NCBI GenBank assembly: GCA_023249675.1
Contig: JAHFCE010000004.1
Location: 675-64,674, forward strand
Direction: 5' to 3'
Length of the DNA: 64,000 nucleotides
DNA from: Elusimicrobiota bacterium
GTDB lineage: Bacteria; Elusimicrobiota; Elusimicrobia; UBA1565; UBA9628
Below the pieces are notes generated by a model that ran no database searches, was not told the origin of the DNA, and saw only the letters and a program-made list of their open reading frames with translations. The translations under genes were made by a program, and so were the position numbers. Within the stretch, counting starts at the first letter, position 1. Each line of letters begins with the position of its first letter. Below are positions 1 through 10,528 of this stretch, piece after piece.

Positions 1-74
<74 letters not shown>

Positions 75-128
75 CCGAGCTTGGCGGGGGGCCGTTTAGG
101 CTTTCCGGAGAGTATTTAGGAAGAAATT

Positions 129-929
129 ATGAGCGAGCAGCAGACGATTGAAGCGACGGCCGCGAACGACGGAGTCAAAAAGGCTCCCGCGACGTTCCGC
201 GCCATTTTGGGCGAGAAGATCGGCATGACGCAGATATTCCATCCCAAAGATCAGAACCTTTATGGCGTCACTGTGGTGAAGGCCGGTCCGTGCCCCGTTC
301 TTCGGGTGAAGACCGCCGAGTCCCGGGATGGCTACAACGCGGTGCAGCTCGGCTTCGGCACGCGCAAGGACAAGTCCTGCGATAGGTCCGAGATCGGTCA
401 GTTCAAAGCCGCCGGAGCGGCGCCCGCCAAGCATGTGCGCGAGATCCGCGCAGCGAACCTGGCCGGCCTCGAGGTCGGCCAGACCGTCACCGTCGATACC
501 GTGTTCAAGACCGGCGACTACGTTGATGTCCAGGGAATTTGTAAAGGCAAGGGCTTCGCCGGCGTCATGAAGCGCCACAATTTTAAAGGCCTGCCCGCCT
601 CGCACGGCGCGTCGGACAAGCAGCGTTCGCCGGGCTCGCTTGCATCGCGCCGTTCCCTTGGCCGCGTCATGCCGGGCCAGCGCATGGCGGGTCATATGGG
701 CAACGTCACGACCTCGACCATAAAAATTGAAGTTGTCGCCGTTGACGCGGAGAATAACTTGATCTATCTCGCGGGCGCGGTCCCTGGCCCCCGGGGCGGA
801 CTCGTCACGATTTTCGAGACCGTCAAGAACAAGAAGGTTCGCGTCGACACCGTCAAGTCCACGATCAAGAAGGACAAGATGGGCAACATCATCAAGGCCG
901 CCGCCAAGCCCGGCGCCGCGAAGAAATAA
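129..929 (+). CDS. rplC: 50S ribosomal protein L3
   Basis: ILGEKIGMTQIF and SPGSLASRRSLGRVMPGQRMAGHMGN motifs; operon position. Confidence 0.98.
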   Translation: MSEQQTIEATAANDGVKKAPATFRAILGEKIGMTQIFHPKDQNLYGVTVVKAGPCPVLRVKTAESRDGYNAVQLGFGTRKDKSCDRSEIGQFKAAGAAPAKHVREIRAANLAGLEVGQTVTVDTVFKTGDYVDVQGICKGKGFAGVMKRHNFKGLPASHGASDKQRSPGSLASRRSLGRVMPGQRMAGHMGNVTTSTIKIEVVAVDAENNLIYLAGAVPGPRGGLVTIFETVKNKKVRVDTVKSTIKKDKMGNIIKAAAKPGAAKK

Positions 930-938
930 GGAATCATA

Positions 939-1562
939 ATGGACGCTAAAATCATCGACGTCAACGGCAAAGAAGCCGGTTCCGTGACCCTGGCCGAAAA
1001 CATTTTCGGTCACAAGCCCGAACGGCGGTTTTTGCATGAGTTCGTCACCATCTATCTCGCCAACCAGCGCGCGTGGACCTCGAACACCAAGAGCCGAACC
1101 ACGGTGTCCGGCGGCGGACGCAAGCCGTGGAAGCAGAAGGGCACCGGCCGCGCCCGTTCGGGCTCGATCCGCTCCGGTTTGTGGCGCCACGGCGCGATCA
1201 TCCATGGCCCGCGCATGGGCCGTGGCTCACGCCTCGACTACCCGCGTCAGAAGGCCCGACTCGCTCTTGCGCAGGCTCTTTCGGCCCGCGCGCAGGACGG
1301 CGGACTCATTTGCGTCAAGGATTTTACGTTGAAGGAGCCGAAGACGAAGCTGTTCGCCGCGACCCTCAGCAAGCTGGGTTGCGAAGGAAAGACGTTGATT
1401 GTTTTGGACGCCCCGAACGAGGCCCTAGCTCGCGCCAGCAGGAATATCCCGACCGTGGCAGTCCGCCTTGCGGCGGATATTAATGCCTACGAGGTTCTTT
1501 ACTGCAAGAAGCTTGTGATCACGCAGCCCGCGCTCGAGAAGCTTGGCGCGCGCTGGAATTAG
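939..1562 (+). CDS. rplD: 50S ribosomal protein L4
   Basis: GGGRKPWKQKGTGRARSGSIRSGLWRHGAIIHGP motif; operon position. Confidence 0.98.
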   Translation: MDAKIIDVNGKEAGSVTLAENIFGHKPERRFLHEFVTIYLANQRAWTSNTKSRTTVSGGGRKPWKQKGTGRARSGSIRSGLWRHGAIIHGPRMGRGSRLDYPRQKARLALAQALSARAQDGGLICVKDFTLKEPKTKLFAATLSKLGCEGKTLIVLDAPNEALARASRNIPTVAVRLAADINAYEVLYCKKLVITQPALEKLGARWN

Positions 1563-1573
1563 GGAGTACGACG

Positions 1574-1873
1574 ATGTCCGATAGAGCTCTTCACGAAATC
1601 CTGGTCCGGCCCCTCCTCACCGAGCGCGGCACGGGCATTCAAGAGAAGTTCAACCAGTATCTCTTCGAGGCCGCTCCCGACGCGACGAAGACCGATATTA
1701 AGCGCGCCGTCGAGACGATGTTCAAAGTTGAAGTTGAAAAGATCCGCACGATGGTCGTTCCGGGCAAGTTCCGCCGGTTCGGCCGCGGCGGCGGCATGCG
1801 CCCTGATTGGAAGAAAGCGATCGTGACCGTGACGAAAGGCCAGAAAATAGATTTCTCCACACCGGCCGCCTAG
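1574..1873 (+). CDS. rplW: 50S ribosomal protein L23
   Basis: [11 protein letters not shown]...[20 protein letters not shown]; operon position. Confidence 0.97.
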   Translation: MSDRALHEILVRPLLTERGTGIQEKFNQYLFEAAPDATKTDIKRAVETMFKVEVEKIRTMVVPGKFRRFGRGGGMRPDWKKAIVTVTKGQKIDFSTPAA

Positions 1874-1881
1874 AGGACACC

Positions 1882-2730
1882 ATGGCTATTAAATCCTACA
1901 AGCCTTATACCCCGTCCCGCCGCGGAATGACGTCTCAGGATTATTCAGACATTACCACGAACGTTCCTGAGAAGAGTCTTGTTTCTCCATTGACCCGCAA
2001 GGGCGGCCGCAACAATACGGGCATGATCATGGTCCGCCATCAAGGCGGCGGCCATAAGCGCGCGTTCCGAGCGATCGACTTCAAACGTTTCGATAAGGCC
2101 GGCATCCCGGGCAAGGTCGTTTCAATCGAGTACGATCCGAACCGCTCGGCTCGCATCTGCCTCGTGAACTACGCGGACGGTGAGAAGCGCTACATCGTGC
2201 AGCCCGCCGGCATGAAGGTTGGCGACGCCGTGATGAGCGGCCCCGAAGCGGAGATCAAGTTGGGCAACGCGCTGCCTCTCATTAAGATTCCCGAAGGTAC
2301 CTTCATCCATTGTGTGGAGTTGAACCCCGGCAAGGGCGCGCAGATGATGCGCTCGGCCGGGACTCAGGCCCAGCTGATGGCAAAGGACGGCGGCTACGCA
2401 CAGATTAAGATGCCGTCGGGCGAAGTCCGCATGGTGCCCGACACCTGCTACGCGACCATCGGTCAGGTCGGCAACTTCGAGCACAACACGATCACGCTCG
2501 GCAAGGCCGGCCGCAACCGCCACCTCGGCATCCGCCCGACCGTCCGCGGCGGCGCCATGAACGCGACCGATCATCCGCTCGGCGGCGGCCGTGGCAAGTC
2601 TAAAGGGAACAACCACCCGCGTTCTCCCTGGAACCAGCTTTCAAAGGGCTTCAAGACCCGGAACAAAAAGAAGGTCTGGGGCTGGATGATTGTCTCCGAC
2701 CGGCGCCGCTCGGCGCAGCACGCGGGGTAA
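1882..2730 (+). CDS. rplB: 50S ribosomal protein L2 (ORF track start at 1807 is over-extended)
   Basis: [17 protein letters not shown]...[42 protein letters not shown]. Confidence 0.97.
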   Translation: MAIKSYKPYTPSRRGMTSQDYSDITTNVPEKSLVSPLTRKGGRNNTGMIMVRHQGGGHKRAFRAIDFKRFDKAGIPGKVVSIEYDPNRSARICLVNYADGEKRYIVQPAGMKVGDAVMSGPEAEIKLGNALPLIKIPEGTFIHCVELNPGKGAQMMRSAGTQAQLMAKDGGYAQIKMPSGEVRMVPDTCYATIGQVGNFEHNTITLGKAGRNRHLGIRPTVRGGAMNATDHPLGGGRGKSKGNNHPRSPWNQLSKGFKTRNKKKVWGWMIVSDRRRSAQHAG

Positions 2731-2739
2731 AGAGGAACC

Positions 2740-3024
2740 ATGAGCCGATCCACCAAAAAAGGGCCTTACGTCGAAGCGAGCCTTCTCAAGAAGGTTCAGA
2801 AGCAGAATACGGCTGGTGAAAAAAAGCCGATCAAGACTTGGGCGCGCCGCTGCACGATTACCCCCGAGTTCGTCGGGCACACTTTTTCAGTCCACAACGG
2901 ACGGAAATTTTTACCTGTTTACATCAATGAGCAAATGGTCGGCCACAAGCTCGGTGAATTCTCATTCACCCGCTTCTTTAAGAATCACGGCGGGACGCAC
3001 AAGGACGCGGACGCGAAAACCTAA
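2740..3024 (+). CDS. rpsS: 30S ribosomal protein S19
   Basis: [19 protein letters not shown]...[23 protein letters not shown]. Confidence 0.98.
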   Translation: MSRSTKKGPYVEASLLKKVQKQNTAGEKKPIKTWARRCTITPEFVGHTFSVHNGRKFLPVYINEQMVGHKLGEFSFTRFFKNHGGTHKDADAKT

Positions 3025-3041
3025 CGGTAAAGAGAAATAAC

Positions 3042-3413
3042 ATGGAAGCAACAGCTCACTCTCGGTTTCAGCGATACGGAACGCGCAAGGTCGGCCAGGT
3101 CCTTAAGGAAATTCGCGGCAAGTCCGTTCTCGAGGCCGAGCGGATTCTTCCGATGATGCCCCGCATCTGCTCGACAATGGTCGGCAAGGCCGTCCGTTCC
3201 GCTGCGGCGAACTTGGTTCATCTCGCGGCCAAGAGTGGCCACTCGGTCAACCCCGATAGCGTCTATATCAAGTCCTGCTGGTCCACGATGGGCCCGATGG
3301 GCAATATGAAGCGCATGCTGCCCGCTCCGCAGGGCCGCTCCTACACTTTCAAAAGAAAAGTCTGCCACTTGACCGTCATCGTCAGCGATGAGCGCGTCGC
3401 AAAAGGAAAGTAA
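3042..3413 (+). CDS. rplV: 50S ribosomal protein L22
   Basis: L22-like sequence, RILPMMPRICSTMVGKAVRSAAANL; operon position. Confidence 0.95.
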   Translation: MEATAHSRFQRYGTRKVGQVLKEIRGKSVLEAERILPMMPRICSTMVGKAVRSAAANLVHLAAKSGHSVNPDSVYIKSCWSTMGPMGNMKRMLPAPQGRSYTFKRKVCHLTVIVSDERVAKGK

Positions 3414-3419
3414 TTTACC

Positions 3420-4166
3420 ATGGGCAATAAGATCCATCCGAACGCGCTCCGCCTCGGCTACATCCACGACTGGCAGTCCAAGTGGTTCTCCACGAAGGAC
3501 GCCCCCGCTCTTATCGGCGAGGACTTCAAGATCCGAAACCTCGTCCGCAAGGCTTTCCCCGCCGCCGCGGTCAGTTGGGTCGGCATCGAGCGCGCCGGCT
3601 CCTACCTGCGCGTCAACATCCACACGGCCCGCCCGGGCGTTGTGATCGGGAAAAAAGGAGCCGACATCGAAGCTCTGAGGAAAAACGTCGAGGCCATGAC
3701 CTCCCGCAAGACGTATGTCAACGTCATGGAAATCAAGGACCCGGAGCTCGACAGCCGCCTCGTCGCGGACTCGATCGCGGTCCAGCTCGAGAAGCGCATC
3801 GCCCACCGGCGCGCCATGCGCCGCGCGATGGAACGCACGATTCAGTCCGGCGCTCTTGGTATTAAGGTCATGATCTCGGGCCGCGTCAATGGCGCCGAGA
3901 TTTCGCGCCGCGAGTGGCAGCGTGAAGGCCGCGTTCCTCTGCACACTTTCGCCGCCGACGTCGACTACGGCACGGCCGAAGCCATGACGCACGCCGGCCT
4001 GATTGGCGTCAAGGTTTGGATTTTCAAGAAGCAGCACTTTGTAAAGTCACTTAAGGAGCTGCAGATGATGGCCAAGAAAGAGGCGGCGCTCGTTGCGGCC
4101 GCGATGTCCATCGAAAGCGGCGAGACGCCGTCCGCGCCCGCGCCGGCGCCCGAGGGGGGGAGATAA
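3420..4166 (+). CDS. rpsC: 30S ribosomal protein S3
   Basis: [25 protein letters not shown]-domain [22 protein letters not shown]. Confidence 0.98.
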   Translation: MGNKIHPNALRLGYIHDWQSKWFSTKDAPALIGEDFKIRNLVRKAFPAAAVSWVGIERAGSYLRVNIHTARPGVVIGKKGADIEALRKNVEAMTSRKTYVNVMEIKDPELDSRLVADSIAVQLEKRIAHRRAMRRAMERTIQSGALGIKVMISGRVNGAEISRREWQREGRVPLHTFAADVDYGTAEAMTHAGLIGVKVWIFKKQHFVKSLKELQMMAKKEAALVAAAMSIESGETPSAPAPAPEGGR

Positions 4167-4167
4167 A

Positions 4168-4584
4168 ATGCTGATGCCCAAGCGCGTTAAGTATCGCAAG
4201 CCCCACTCTCATCCCCGCATCAAGGGACCGGCGAAGCGGGGCGTCAGCCTTGCGTTCGGCGAGTTCGGTCTCAAGGCGCTCGAGCCTAAGTGGGTGACCG
4301 CTCGCCAGATCGAGGCGAGTCGCGTGACTATCGGCCGCCACCTCAAGAAAGGCGGCAAGCTTTGGGTCCGCATTTTCCCCGATAAGGCCATCACCAAGCA
4401 CCCGGCCGAAACACGCATGGGCAAGGGCAAAGGCGCTCCGGATCATTGGGCCGCCGTCGTGCGGCCGGGCCGCATGCTTTTCGAGGTCGGCGGCTTGACT
4501 CTCGATGAGGCTAAGAAGGCACTCAAGATGGCCTCCTACAAGCTTCCGATCCTCACCAAGTTCGTCGTTCGCGAGCACATCTAA
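4168..4584 (+). CDS. rplP: 50S ribosomal protein L16
   Basis: [20 protein letters not shown]...[32 protein letters not shown]; internal ATG at 4168 chosen. Confidence 0.97.
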   Translation: MLMPKRVKYRKPHSHPRIKGPAKRGVSLAFGEFGLKALEPKWVTARQIEASRVTIGRHLKKGGKLWVRIFPDKAITKHPAETRMGKGKGAPDHWAAVVRPGRMLFEVGGLTLDEAKKALKMASYKLPILTKFVVREHI

Positions 4585-4591
4585 AAAATAT

Positions 4592-4807
4592 ATGGCCGAC
4601 AAGAAGACGAAGACTGCGACGCAAGACAAGACCGTCTTAAGCCCGACGGAGCTGATGAGCGGACTACGGGCCGCGCTCGAAAAGCGCGCGAAGCTCACGT
4701 TTCAGCACAACGTCGCCCCGCTCAAGAATCCGATGGAACTGCGCCATCTCCGCCGCGAGATCGCGCGCTTCAAGACTCTGATGTCGAGTCAGGAGGCCGT
4801 GAAGTGA
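4592..4807 (+). CDS. rpmC: 50S ribosomal protein L29
   Basis: AKLTFQHNVAPLKNPMELRHLRREIARFKTLMS; operon position. Confidence 0.93.
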   Translation: MADKKTKTATQDKTVLSPTELMSGLRAALEKRAKLTFQHNVAPLKNPMELRHLRREIARFKTLMSSQEAVK

Positions 4808-5124
4808 TGAAAACCGCCGCCGCTCCAAGTGCTTCCGCCGAGACGCTCGACCGTGGTGGCCGGAAGTCCCTCGAAGGAGTCGTCGTGTCCGACAGGATGA
4901 ACAAGACCCGCGTTGTCCGCGTGTCCCGTTCCGTCCGACACCCCTTTTACGAGAAGATCATGAAGAAGTCCAAGAAGTTCCACGCCCACGATGAGAACAA
5001 CGAGGCTCGCGAGGGCGACGTCGTGGAGATTGCCAGCACCCGGCCGCTGTCCAAACTGAAGCGCTGGCGCATCGTTCGCGTGGTCAAGGCCGCTCCGAAG
5101 ATTTCGGCGGAGGCCGTTAAATGA
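4804..5124 (+). CDS. rpsQ: 30S ribosomal protein S17
   Basis: [47 protein letters not shown]...[13 protein letters not shown]. Confidence 0.97.
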   Translation: MMKTAAAPSASAETLDRGGRKSLEGVVVSDRMNKTRVVRVSRSVRHPFYEKIMKKSKKFHAHDENNEAREGDVVEIASTRPLSKLKRWRIVRVVKAAPKISAEAVK

Positions 5125-5489
5125 TCCAGCTTCGCACGATGGTCAACGTCGCCGACAATTCCGGCGCTCGCCGTCTGCAGTGCTTCCACGTGATGGGCGG
5201 CTCGTACCGCCGTTACGCGTCGCTGGGAGACATCATCGTTTGCTCCGTTGTGGACGCTCTTCCGAACGGCGCGATCAAAAAAGGGACGGTCGTCAAGGCG
5301 GTCGTGGTGCGCGTCAAGCGCAACCTGCGCCGCGCCGACGGCTCCCATGTCTCTTTTGACGACAACGCCGCGTGCTTGATCGACGATAAGAACGAGCCGA
5401 AGGGCACCCGAGTCTTTGGACCTGTGGCGCGCGAATTGCGCGACAAGGAGTTCCTGAAGATCGTGTCGCTCGCCCCGGAGGTCGTTTGA
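5121..5489 (+). CDS. rplN: 50S ribosomal protein L14
   Basis: [27 protein letters not shown]...[32 protein letters not shown]. Confidence 0.98.
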   Translation: MIQLRTMVNVADNSGARRLQCFHVMGGSYRRYASLGDIIVCSVVDALPNGAIKKGTVVKAVVVRVKRNLRRADGSHVSFDDNAACLIDDKNEPKGTRVFGPVARELRDKEFLKIVSLAPEVV

Positions 5490-5490
5490 C

Positions 5491-5817
5491 ATGAAGTTTA
5501 AGATCAAGAAGAAGGACAAAGTCGTCGTGATCTCCGGTAAGGAAAAGGGCAAGACCGGAGAGGTGATCGAACTCATTGCCGGCGACGCATTCACGCCAAC
5601 CCGCGTGCTGATCGCCAAAGTCAACATGGTGACCAAGCATAAGAAGCCCACGCAGACCGACCCCGGCGGCATCACGAAGATCGAAGCGCCGCTGTCTTTG
5701 AGCAACGTCATGCTCGTCGATCCGAAGACCAACAAACCCACGCGCGTGCGCATCAAGACCGCCGCCAACGGCGATAAGTCCCGCGTGGCGATCAAGTCCG
5801 GCGAGATCATCGCCTAG
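5491..5817 (+). CDS. rplX: 50S ribosomal protein L24
   Basis: [25 protein letters not shown] motif; [17 protein letters not shown]. Confidence 0.97.
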   Translation: MKFKIKKKDKVVVISGKEKGKTGEVIELIAGDAFTPTRVLIAKVNMVTKHKKPTQTDPGGITKIEAPLSLSNVMLVDPKTNKPTRVRIKTAANGDKSRVAIKSGEIIA

Positions 5818-5832
5818 TTTAGGTAAGGAATC

Positions 5833-6555
5833 ATGGCTGAAAAAACTCAACAAGACGAAAAAGCGAAAGCGACCGCGCACAAGGCCGCTCAGGCCGCCAA
5901 GAAGGCGGGCCTCGAGAAGCAGGCTGCCTCCAAGGCCGGTCCGGCGTTCGAGCTAAACCAGGACGGCCGCGAGACCGCGCATCCGACGCCTCGCCTCAAG
6001 ACCCATTATCGCGAGAACGTGATTCCGGCGTTCATGGGCAAGCATGGCATGACGAATCCCCATGAGGTCCCGATCCTGCGCAAAATCGTGCTCAACATCG
6101 GCGTTTCCGAGGCTCGCGACAACGTCCAAATGCTGGACTCGGCCCGCGAAGAACTCGCGTTGATCACTGGTCAGTGGCCGCAGGTCCGCAAAGCCACGAA
6201 GTCGATCTCCAACTTTAAGCTGCGCCAGGGCATGCCGATCGGCGTGCGCGTCACTCTGCGCGGCGACCGGATGTGGGAGTTCCTAGACAGGCTTATCGCG
6301 GTCTCCATTCCCCGCATTCGAGACTTTCGCGGCCTCGAACCCAGAGGCTTCGATGGTTCCGGCAACTTCAACCTCGGCTTAAAAGAACAGTTGATTTTTC
6401 CCGAGATCAAGGCCGAACGTGTTCCTGCGCAGCGCGGCATGAACATTTCGTTCGTCATCGGCGGCGGGAAGGACGATCTCAGTCTCGAGCTCCTTAAAGA
6501 GCTCGGGATGCCGTTTAAGACGCCGGATCAAGCTGCGAACCCGGGGAGAAACTAA
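5833..6555 (+). CDS. rplE: 50S ribosomal protein L5 with Lys/Ala-rich N-terminal extension
   Basis: L5 core from about RLKTHYRENVIPAFMGKHGMTNPHEVP; QVRKATKSISNFKLRQGMPIGVRVTLRGDRMWEFLDRLI. Confidence 0.97.
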   Translation: MAEKTQQDEKAKATAHKAAQAAKKAGLEKQAASKAGPAFELNQDGRETAHPTPRLKTHYRENVIPAFMGKHGMTNPHEVPILRKIVLNIGVSEARDNVQMLDSAREELALITGQWPQVRKATKSISNFKLRQGMPIGVRVTLRGDRMWEFLDRLIAVSIPRIRDFRGLEPRGFDGSGNFNLGLKEQLIFPEIKAERVPAQRGMNISFVIGGGKDDLSLELLKELGMPFKTPDQAANPGRN

Positions 6556-6558
6556 CTT

Positions 6559-6744
6559 ATGGCCACCACCGCATGGCGCGCCAAGATGACCAAGACGCCC
6601 AAATTCTCCACGCGGCATCGCAACCGCTGCCAAATCTGCGGCCGTCCTCGTGCATTCTACCGCGACTTCGGCCTGTGCCGCATGTGCTTTCGGAAGATGG
6701 CCCATCAGGGACTGCTTCCGGGCATCAAGAAATCCTCATGGTAA
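6559..6744 (+). CDS. rpsN: 30S ribosomal protein S14, zinc-binding form
   Basis: 61 aa with [38 protein letters not shown] (two CxxC pairs). Confidence 0.97.
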   Translation: MATTAWRAKMTKTPKFSTRHRNRCQICGRPRAFYRDFGLCRMCFRKMAHQGLLPGIKKSSW

Positions 6745-6751
6745 GGTAATC

Positions 6752-7147
6752 ATGGACCCCATCGCCGACCTGCTCACCCGCATTCGCAATTCCAATATCC
6801 GACAGAAGGACCGCGTCGATGTCCCCTTGTCGAAGATGAAGATGGAAGTCGTTCGCGTCCTGAAGGAGGAGGGTTTTATTGCCAACTTCAAGACGCTGTA
6901 CAACGGCACCAATAAGCGCGGTACGATCCGTGTGTTTTTGAAATACTCTCCGACCAAGGAAGCCGTCATTCGCGGGATCAAGCGCGTGTCGAAGCCCGGT
7001 CTGCGCATTTATCGTCCGCACGATGATATCCCGCGTTCGCGCGGCGGATTTTCGGTCACGATCATGTCCACGTCTCAAGGCGTCATGACCGACGCCGCGG
7101 CGAAGGAAAAGAAGGTCGGCGGCGAAGTTCTCTGCCAGGTGTGGTGA
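6752..7147 (+). CDS. rpsH: 30S ribosomal protein S8
   Basis: MDPIADLLTRIRNSN...PGLRIYRPHDDIPRSRGGFSVTIMSTSQGVMTD. Confidence 0.97.
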   Translation: MDPIADLLTRIRNSNIRQKDRVDVPLSKMKMEVVRVLKEEGFIANFKTLYNGTNKRGTIRVFLKYSPTKEAVIRGIKRVSKPGLRIYRPHDDIPRSRGGFSVTIMSTSQGVMTDAAAKEKKVGGEVLCQVW

Positions 7148-7153
7148 TCTAAC

Positions 7154-7726
7154 ATGTCCCGAATTGGAAAGCAGCCCGTCGTCATTCCCAACGGCGTCCA
7201 GCTCAAGCTGGAAGGAAATCTTGTCACCGCCAAGGGGCCCAAGGGGGAGCTCAAAGAGGCCCTGCATCCCTACGTCAAGGCCGAGATCAAGGGCGGAGCC
7301 GTCGTCCTGTCCGCCGACATCTCGGTCGCCCGCGACGCTTCCGCGATCTGGGGCATGACCCGTGCCCGCCTGAACAATCTCGTCCAGGGGGTGGCCGTCG
7401 GCTATTCAAAGATTCTCGAGATCCACGGCCTCGGTTTCCGCGCTGAAATCGCGGGCCAGAAGCTCACCCTCGCGCTGGGCAAGTCGCATCCGGTCGTGTT
7501 CGAAGCGCCTAAGGGAGTGACGATCGTGGTCGACGCGAAGAAGACTCTGCTCACCGTGTCCGGGATCAGTAAGGACGCGGTCGGCGCTGCCGCCGCGGAT
7601 ATCCGCGAGTTGCGCAAACCCGAGCCCTACAAAGGTACGGGCATCCGTTATCAGGGCGAATACGTCCGCAAGAAGGCGGGCAAGACCGCGGCCGGCGCCA
7701 GCGCCGGAGCGGGAGGCAAGAAGTAA
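7154..7726 (+). CDS. rplF: 50S ribosomal protein L6
   Basis: MSRIGKQPVVIPNGV...RKPEPYKGTGIRYQGEYVRKKAGK. Confidence 0.98.
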   Translation: MSRIGKQPVVIPNGVQLKLEGNLVTAKGPKGELKEALHPYVKAEIKGGAVVLSADISVARDASAIWGMTRARLNNLVQGVAVGYSKILEIHGLGFRAEIAGQKLTLALGKSHPVVFEAPKGVTIVVDAKKTLLTVSGISKDAVGAAAADIRELRKPEPYKGTGIRYQGEYVRKKAGKTAAGASAGAGGKK

Positions 7727-8089
7727 ATGAAGAACAAATGGGTTCGGGCCGAATTTAGAAAAACGGCAACACGCAAACGCCTGTTCGAGCACCGCGGCGA
7801 GCGGCCGCGCCTGACGGTGCACCGCAGCCTCAAGTACATCTACGCCCAGGTCATTGACGACAACAAGGGCGTCACCTTGGCCGCGGCGTCCTCGCTCGAC
7901 AAAGACCTGCGCAAGGCGATGAAGTCGCATCAGAGTCTTGAAGCGGCGAAGAAGGTGGGCGAGAGCATCGCCGTGAAGGCGGTGAAGGCCGGCATCAAGA
8001 AGGTCATGTTCGACCGGGGCGCATACATCTATCACGGCCGCGTCAAGGCCTTGGCCGACGCCGCGCGCGCCGGCGGACTCGAGTTTTAA
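7727..8089 (+). CDS. rplR: 50S ribosomal protein L18
   Basis: [31 protein letters not shown]...[26 protein letters not shown]. Confidence 0.97.
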   Translation: MKNKWVRAEFRKTATRKRLFEHRGERPRLTVHRSLKYIYAQVIDDNKGVTLAAASSLDKDLRKAMKSHQSLEAAKKVGESIAVKAVKAGIKKVMFDRGAYIYHGRVKALADAARAGGLEF

Positions 8090-8104
8090 TATGGAGATTT
8101 TCTC

Positions 8105-8695
8105 ATGAGCACTGAAACGACGGTCGTCCCCACACAGCCCCTCGTGCCAGCGGCCGTTGAACGGCCCGAGCGCGGCGGCGAGCGCGGACGCGGCGGTCCC
8201 CGGGGCCCGCGCCGGCGCGACAACCCCCGTGAAGAGGGGGGATTCAAGGAAACCGTCGTTACGATCAACCGAGTGGCCAAGGTCGTCAAAGGAGGCAAGC
8301 GCTTCTCTTTCTCCGCGCTCGTTGTCGTCGGCGACTCGGCCGGCCAGGTCGGCTACGGCATGGGCAAGGCCAAGGACGTGCAGGCCGCCATCCTGAAGGG
8401 CAACGCGCACGCGCGCAAGGCCCTTGTCAAATTCCCGATCGTGCCCGAAGGCACTATCCCTCATGAAATCGTCGCGAAGTTTGGCTCCGCCAAGGTCTGG
8501 ATGAAGCCGGCGACTCCCGGGACCGGCGTCATCGCCGGCGGCGGCGTGCGTGCGGTCCTCGAGGCCGCCGGCGTCAAGAATATCCTCACCAAGAGCCTCG
8601 GCTCATCGAACGCCTTCAACATGGTCGGCGCGACATTCGAGGCTCTTAAGCTCCTTCGCACGAAGGAAGACATCATCAAGCTCCGCGGAAAATAA
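8105..8695 (+). CDS. rpsE: 30S ribosomal protein S5 with RG-rich N-terminal extension
   Basis: [31 protein letters not shown]...[23 protein letters not shown]. Confidence 0.97.
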   Translation: MSTETTVVPTQPLVPAAVERPERGGERGRGGPRGPRRRDNPREEGGFKETVVTINRVAKVVKGGKRFSFSALVVVGDSAGQVGYGMGKAKDVQAAILKGNAHARKALVKFPIVPEGTIPHEIVAKFGSAKVWMKPATPGTGVIAGGGVRAVLEAAGVKNILTKSLGSSNAFNMVGATFEALKLLRTKEDIIKLRGK

Positions 8696-8696
8696 A

Positions 8697-9185
8697 GTGG
8701 CCAAAATCCAAGCGCCTGTCCAAACAATTTCTCTCTCCAACCTCGAGCCCGTCCCCGGCTCGCGCCGTCGCCCGGTTCGTCTCGGCATGGGCGAAGGTTC
8801 CGGCACCGGTCAGACCGCGACGCGCGGTCAGAAGGGCCAGCGTTCCCGCTCGGGCGACGGCAAGCTCGTCGGGTTCGAGGGAGGCCAGACGCCGCTCATC
8901 CGCCGCATTCCGAAGCGCGGCTTCACCAACGGTTTGTTTAAGACCGTCTACCAGGTGATCGACCTCGGCACGCTCGACCGGGTATTCAAGAATAAGGCCG
9001 AGATTACGATCGAAGACCTGCGCATCCACAACCTCATCAAGGGCCGCAAGCCCGTCAAGATCCTTGCCGACGGCGAGCTCAAGCGCGCCATCAAGGTCAG
9101 CGCTCACGGATTCTCCGCGAGCGCCAAGGAAAAAATCGAAAAGGCCGGCGGGAAGGTCGAGATCGTGAAGGCGGCGAAGGCCTAA
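8697..9185 (+). CDS. rplO: 50S ribosomal protein L15 (GTG start at 8697)
   Basis: SLSNLEPVPGSRRRPVRLGMGEGSGTGQTATRGQKGQRSRSG...FEGGQTPLIRRIPKRGF. Confidence 0.95.
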   Translation: MAKIQAPVQTISLSNLEPVPGSRRRPVRLGMGEGSGTGQTATRGQKGQRSRSGDGKLVGFEGGQTPLIRRIPKRGFTNGLFKTVYQVIDLGTLDRVFKNKAEITIEDLRIHNLIKGRKPVKILADGELKRAIKVSAHGFSASAKEKIEKAGGKVEIVKAAKA

Positions 9186-9187
9186 AG

Positions 9188-10528
9188 ATGCGTGGGCTCG
9201 GCGACATCTTCGACATTCCGGAACTGCGCAAGCGCGTGCTGTTCACGCTGGGCGCGATCGCCGTCTTCCGCGTCGGCGCGGCGATCCCGATCCCGGGCGT
9301 CAACGGCGACGCTATCCGCGCGATTTTTAACGCCCAGCAGAGCAGTCTTCTCGGCTTTCTGAACACCTTCTCGGGCGGCGCTCTCGGACGTTTCTCGATC
9401 TTCTCGATGGGCGTGGTGCCTTATATCAACGCCTCGATCATCATGAGCCTGCTGCAGGGCGCGCACGTCCTGCCGTTCCTTGACCGTTTGGCCAAGGATG
9501 GAGAACTCGGTCGGCGCAAGCTCAACAGCTACACGCGCTACCTGACGCTTTTCCTCGCGGTGTTCCAGTCCTTCGGCCTGACCATCGCGATCAGCAAGAT
9601 GCAGGCTCCGGGCGGCCTGCCGACCGTCATCGACCCGACCTGGACGTTCTACTGCGTGACCGTGCTGACGATGACGGCCGGTACGATCTTCGTCATGTGG
9701 CTCGGCGAGCAGATGACCGAGCAGGGAATCGGCAACGGCGTGTCTTTGCTTATTTTCACCGGCATCGTCGAGCGCATCCCAGCCGCATCTTGGAGCCTTT
9801 TCGAGCTGGTGCGTCTTGAAGAGATCAACCTGTTCGCCGCGATCGCGATTGTCGCAGCGCTCGCGGCGGTCATCATTTCAGTCGTTTGGGTCGAGACGGC
9901 CCAGCGTAAGATCCCCGTCCAGTACGCCAAGCGCATGGTCGGCCGCAAGATGTACGGAGGCTCGCAGAGCTACCTGCCGCTCAAGGTCGACCAGAGCGGC
10001 GTGATCGCCGTCATCTTCGCGCTGTCTTTGCTGTCGGTGCCGGTCACGATCATGACCTTCGCTCCGAACCAGCCGTGGGCCGAGGGCGCGATGAGGTTCT
10101 TCGGCGGGGGCAATTGGGTCTATGACGCGGTGTACGCCGGCCTCATCATTTTCTTCTGCTACTTCTACAACTCGGTCTCAATCAACCCCGTGGACCTCGC
10201 CGAAAACATGAAGAAGTCCGGCGGTTTCATCCCTGGAATCCGCCCCGGCGAGCCGACCGCCAAGCACATCGAGTGGATCCTCGAGCGCATTACGCTTGGC
10301 GGCGCGCTGTTCGTCGCGGCGATTGCGGTCATGCCCGACATCATGAAGCGCCAGTTCAGCGTCCCCTTCTTCTTCGGGGGAACGTCGCTGTTGATCGCCG
10401 TCGGCGTGGCTCTCGACACGATGGGCCAGCTTGAGGCGCATCTGATCATGCGGCATTACGAGGGCTTCCTGAAGAAAGGCCGCATCCAGGGACGCTGGTT
10501 CAACGTGGGCAGCGGAGCCGCTCGATGA
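9188..10528 (+). CDS. secY: Preprotein translocase subunit SecY
   Basis: Multi-TM protein with ELRKRVLFTLGAIAVFRVGAAIPIPG, GEQMTEQGIGNGVSLLIF, SINPVDLAENMKKSGGFIPGIRPG. Confidence 0.98.
   Translation: MRGLGDIFDIPELRKRVLFTLGAIAVFRVGAAIPIPGVNGDAIRAIFNAQQSSLLGFLNTFSGGALGRFSIFSMGVVPYINASIIMSLLQGAHVLPFLDRLAKDGELGRRKLNSYTRYLTLFLAVFQSFGLTIAISKMQAPGGLPTVIDPTWTFYCVTVLTMTAGTIFVMWLGEQMTEQGIGNGVSLLIFTGIVERIPAASWSLFELVRLEEINLFAAIAIVAALAAVIISVVWVETAQRKIPVQYAKRMVGRKMYGGSQSYLPLKVDQSGVIAVIFALSLLSVPVTIMTFAPNQPWAEGAMRFFGGGNWVYDAVYAGLIIFFCYFYNSVSINPVDLAENMKKSGGFIPGIRPGEPTAKHIEWILERITLGGALFVAAIAVMPDIMKRQFSVPFFFGGTSLLIAVGVALDTMGQLEAHLIMRHYEGFLKKGRIQGRWFNVGSGAAR

Noticed and set aside
96-1205. 369-aa minus-strand ORF opposite rplC/rplD
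   Set aside because: Antisense shadow of well-supported ribosomal genes in GC-rich DNA; no family motifs
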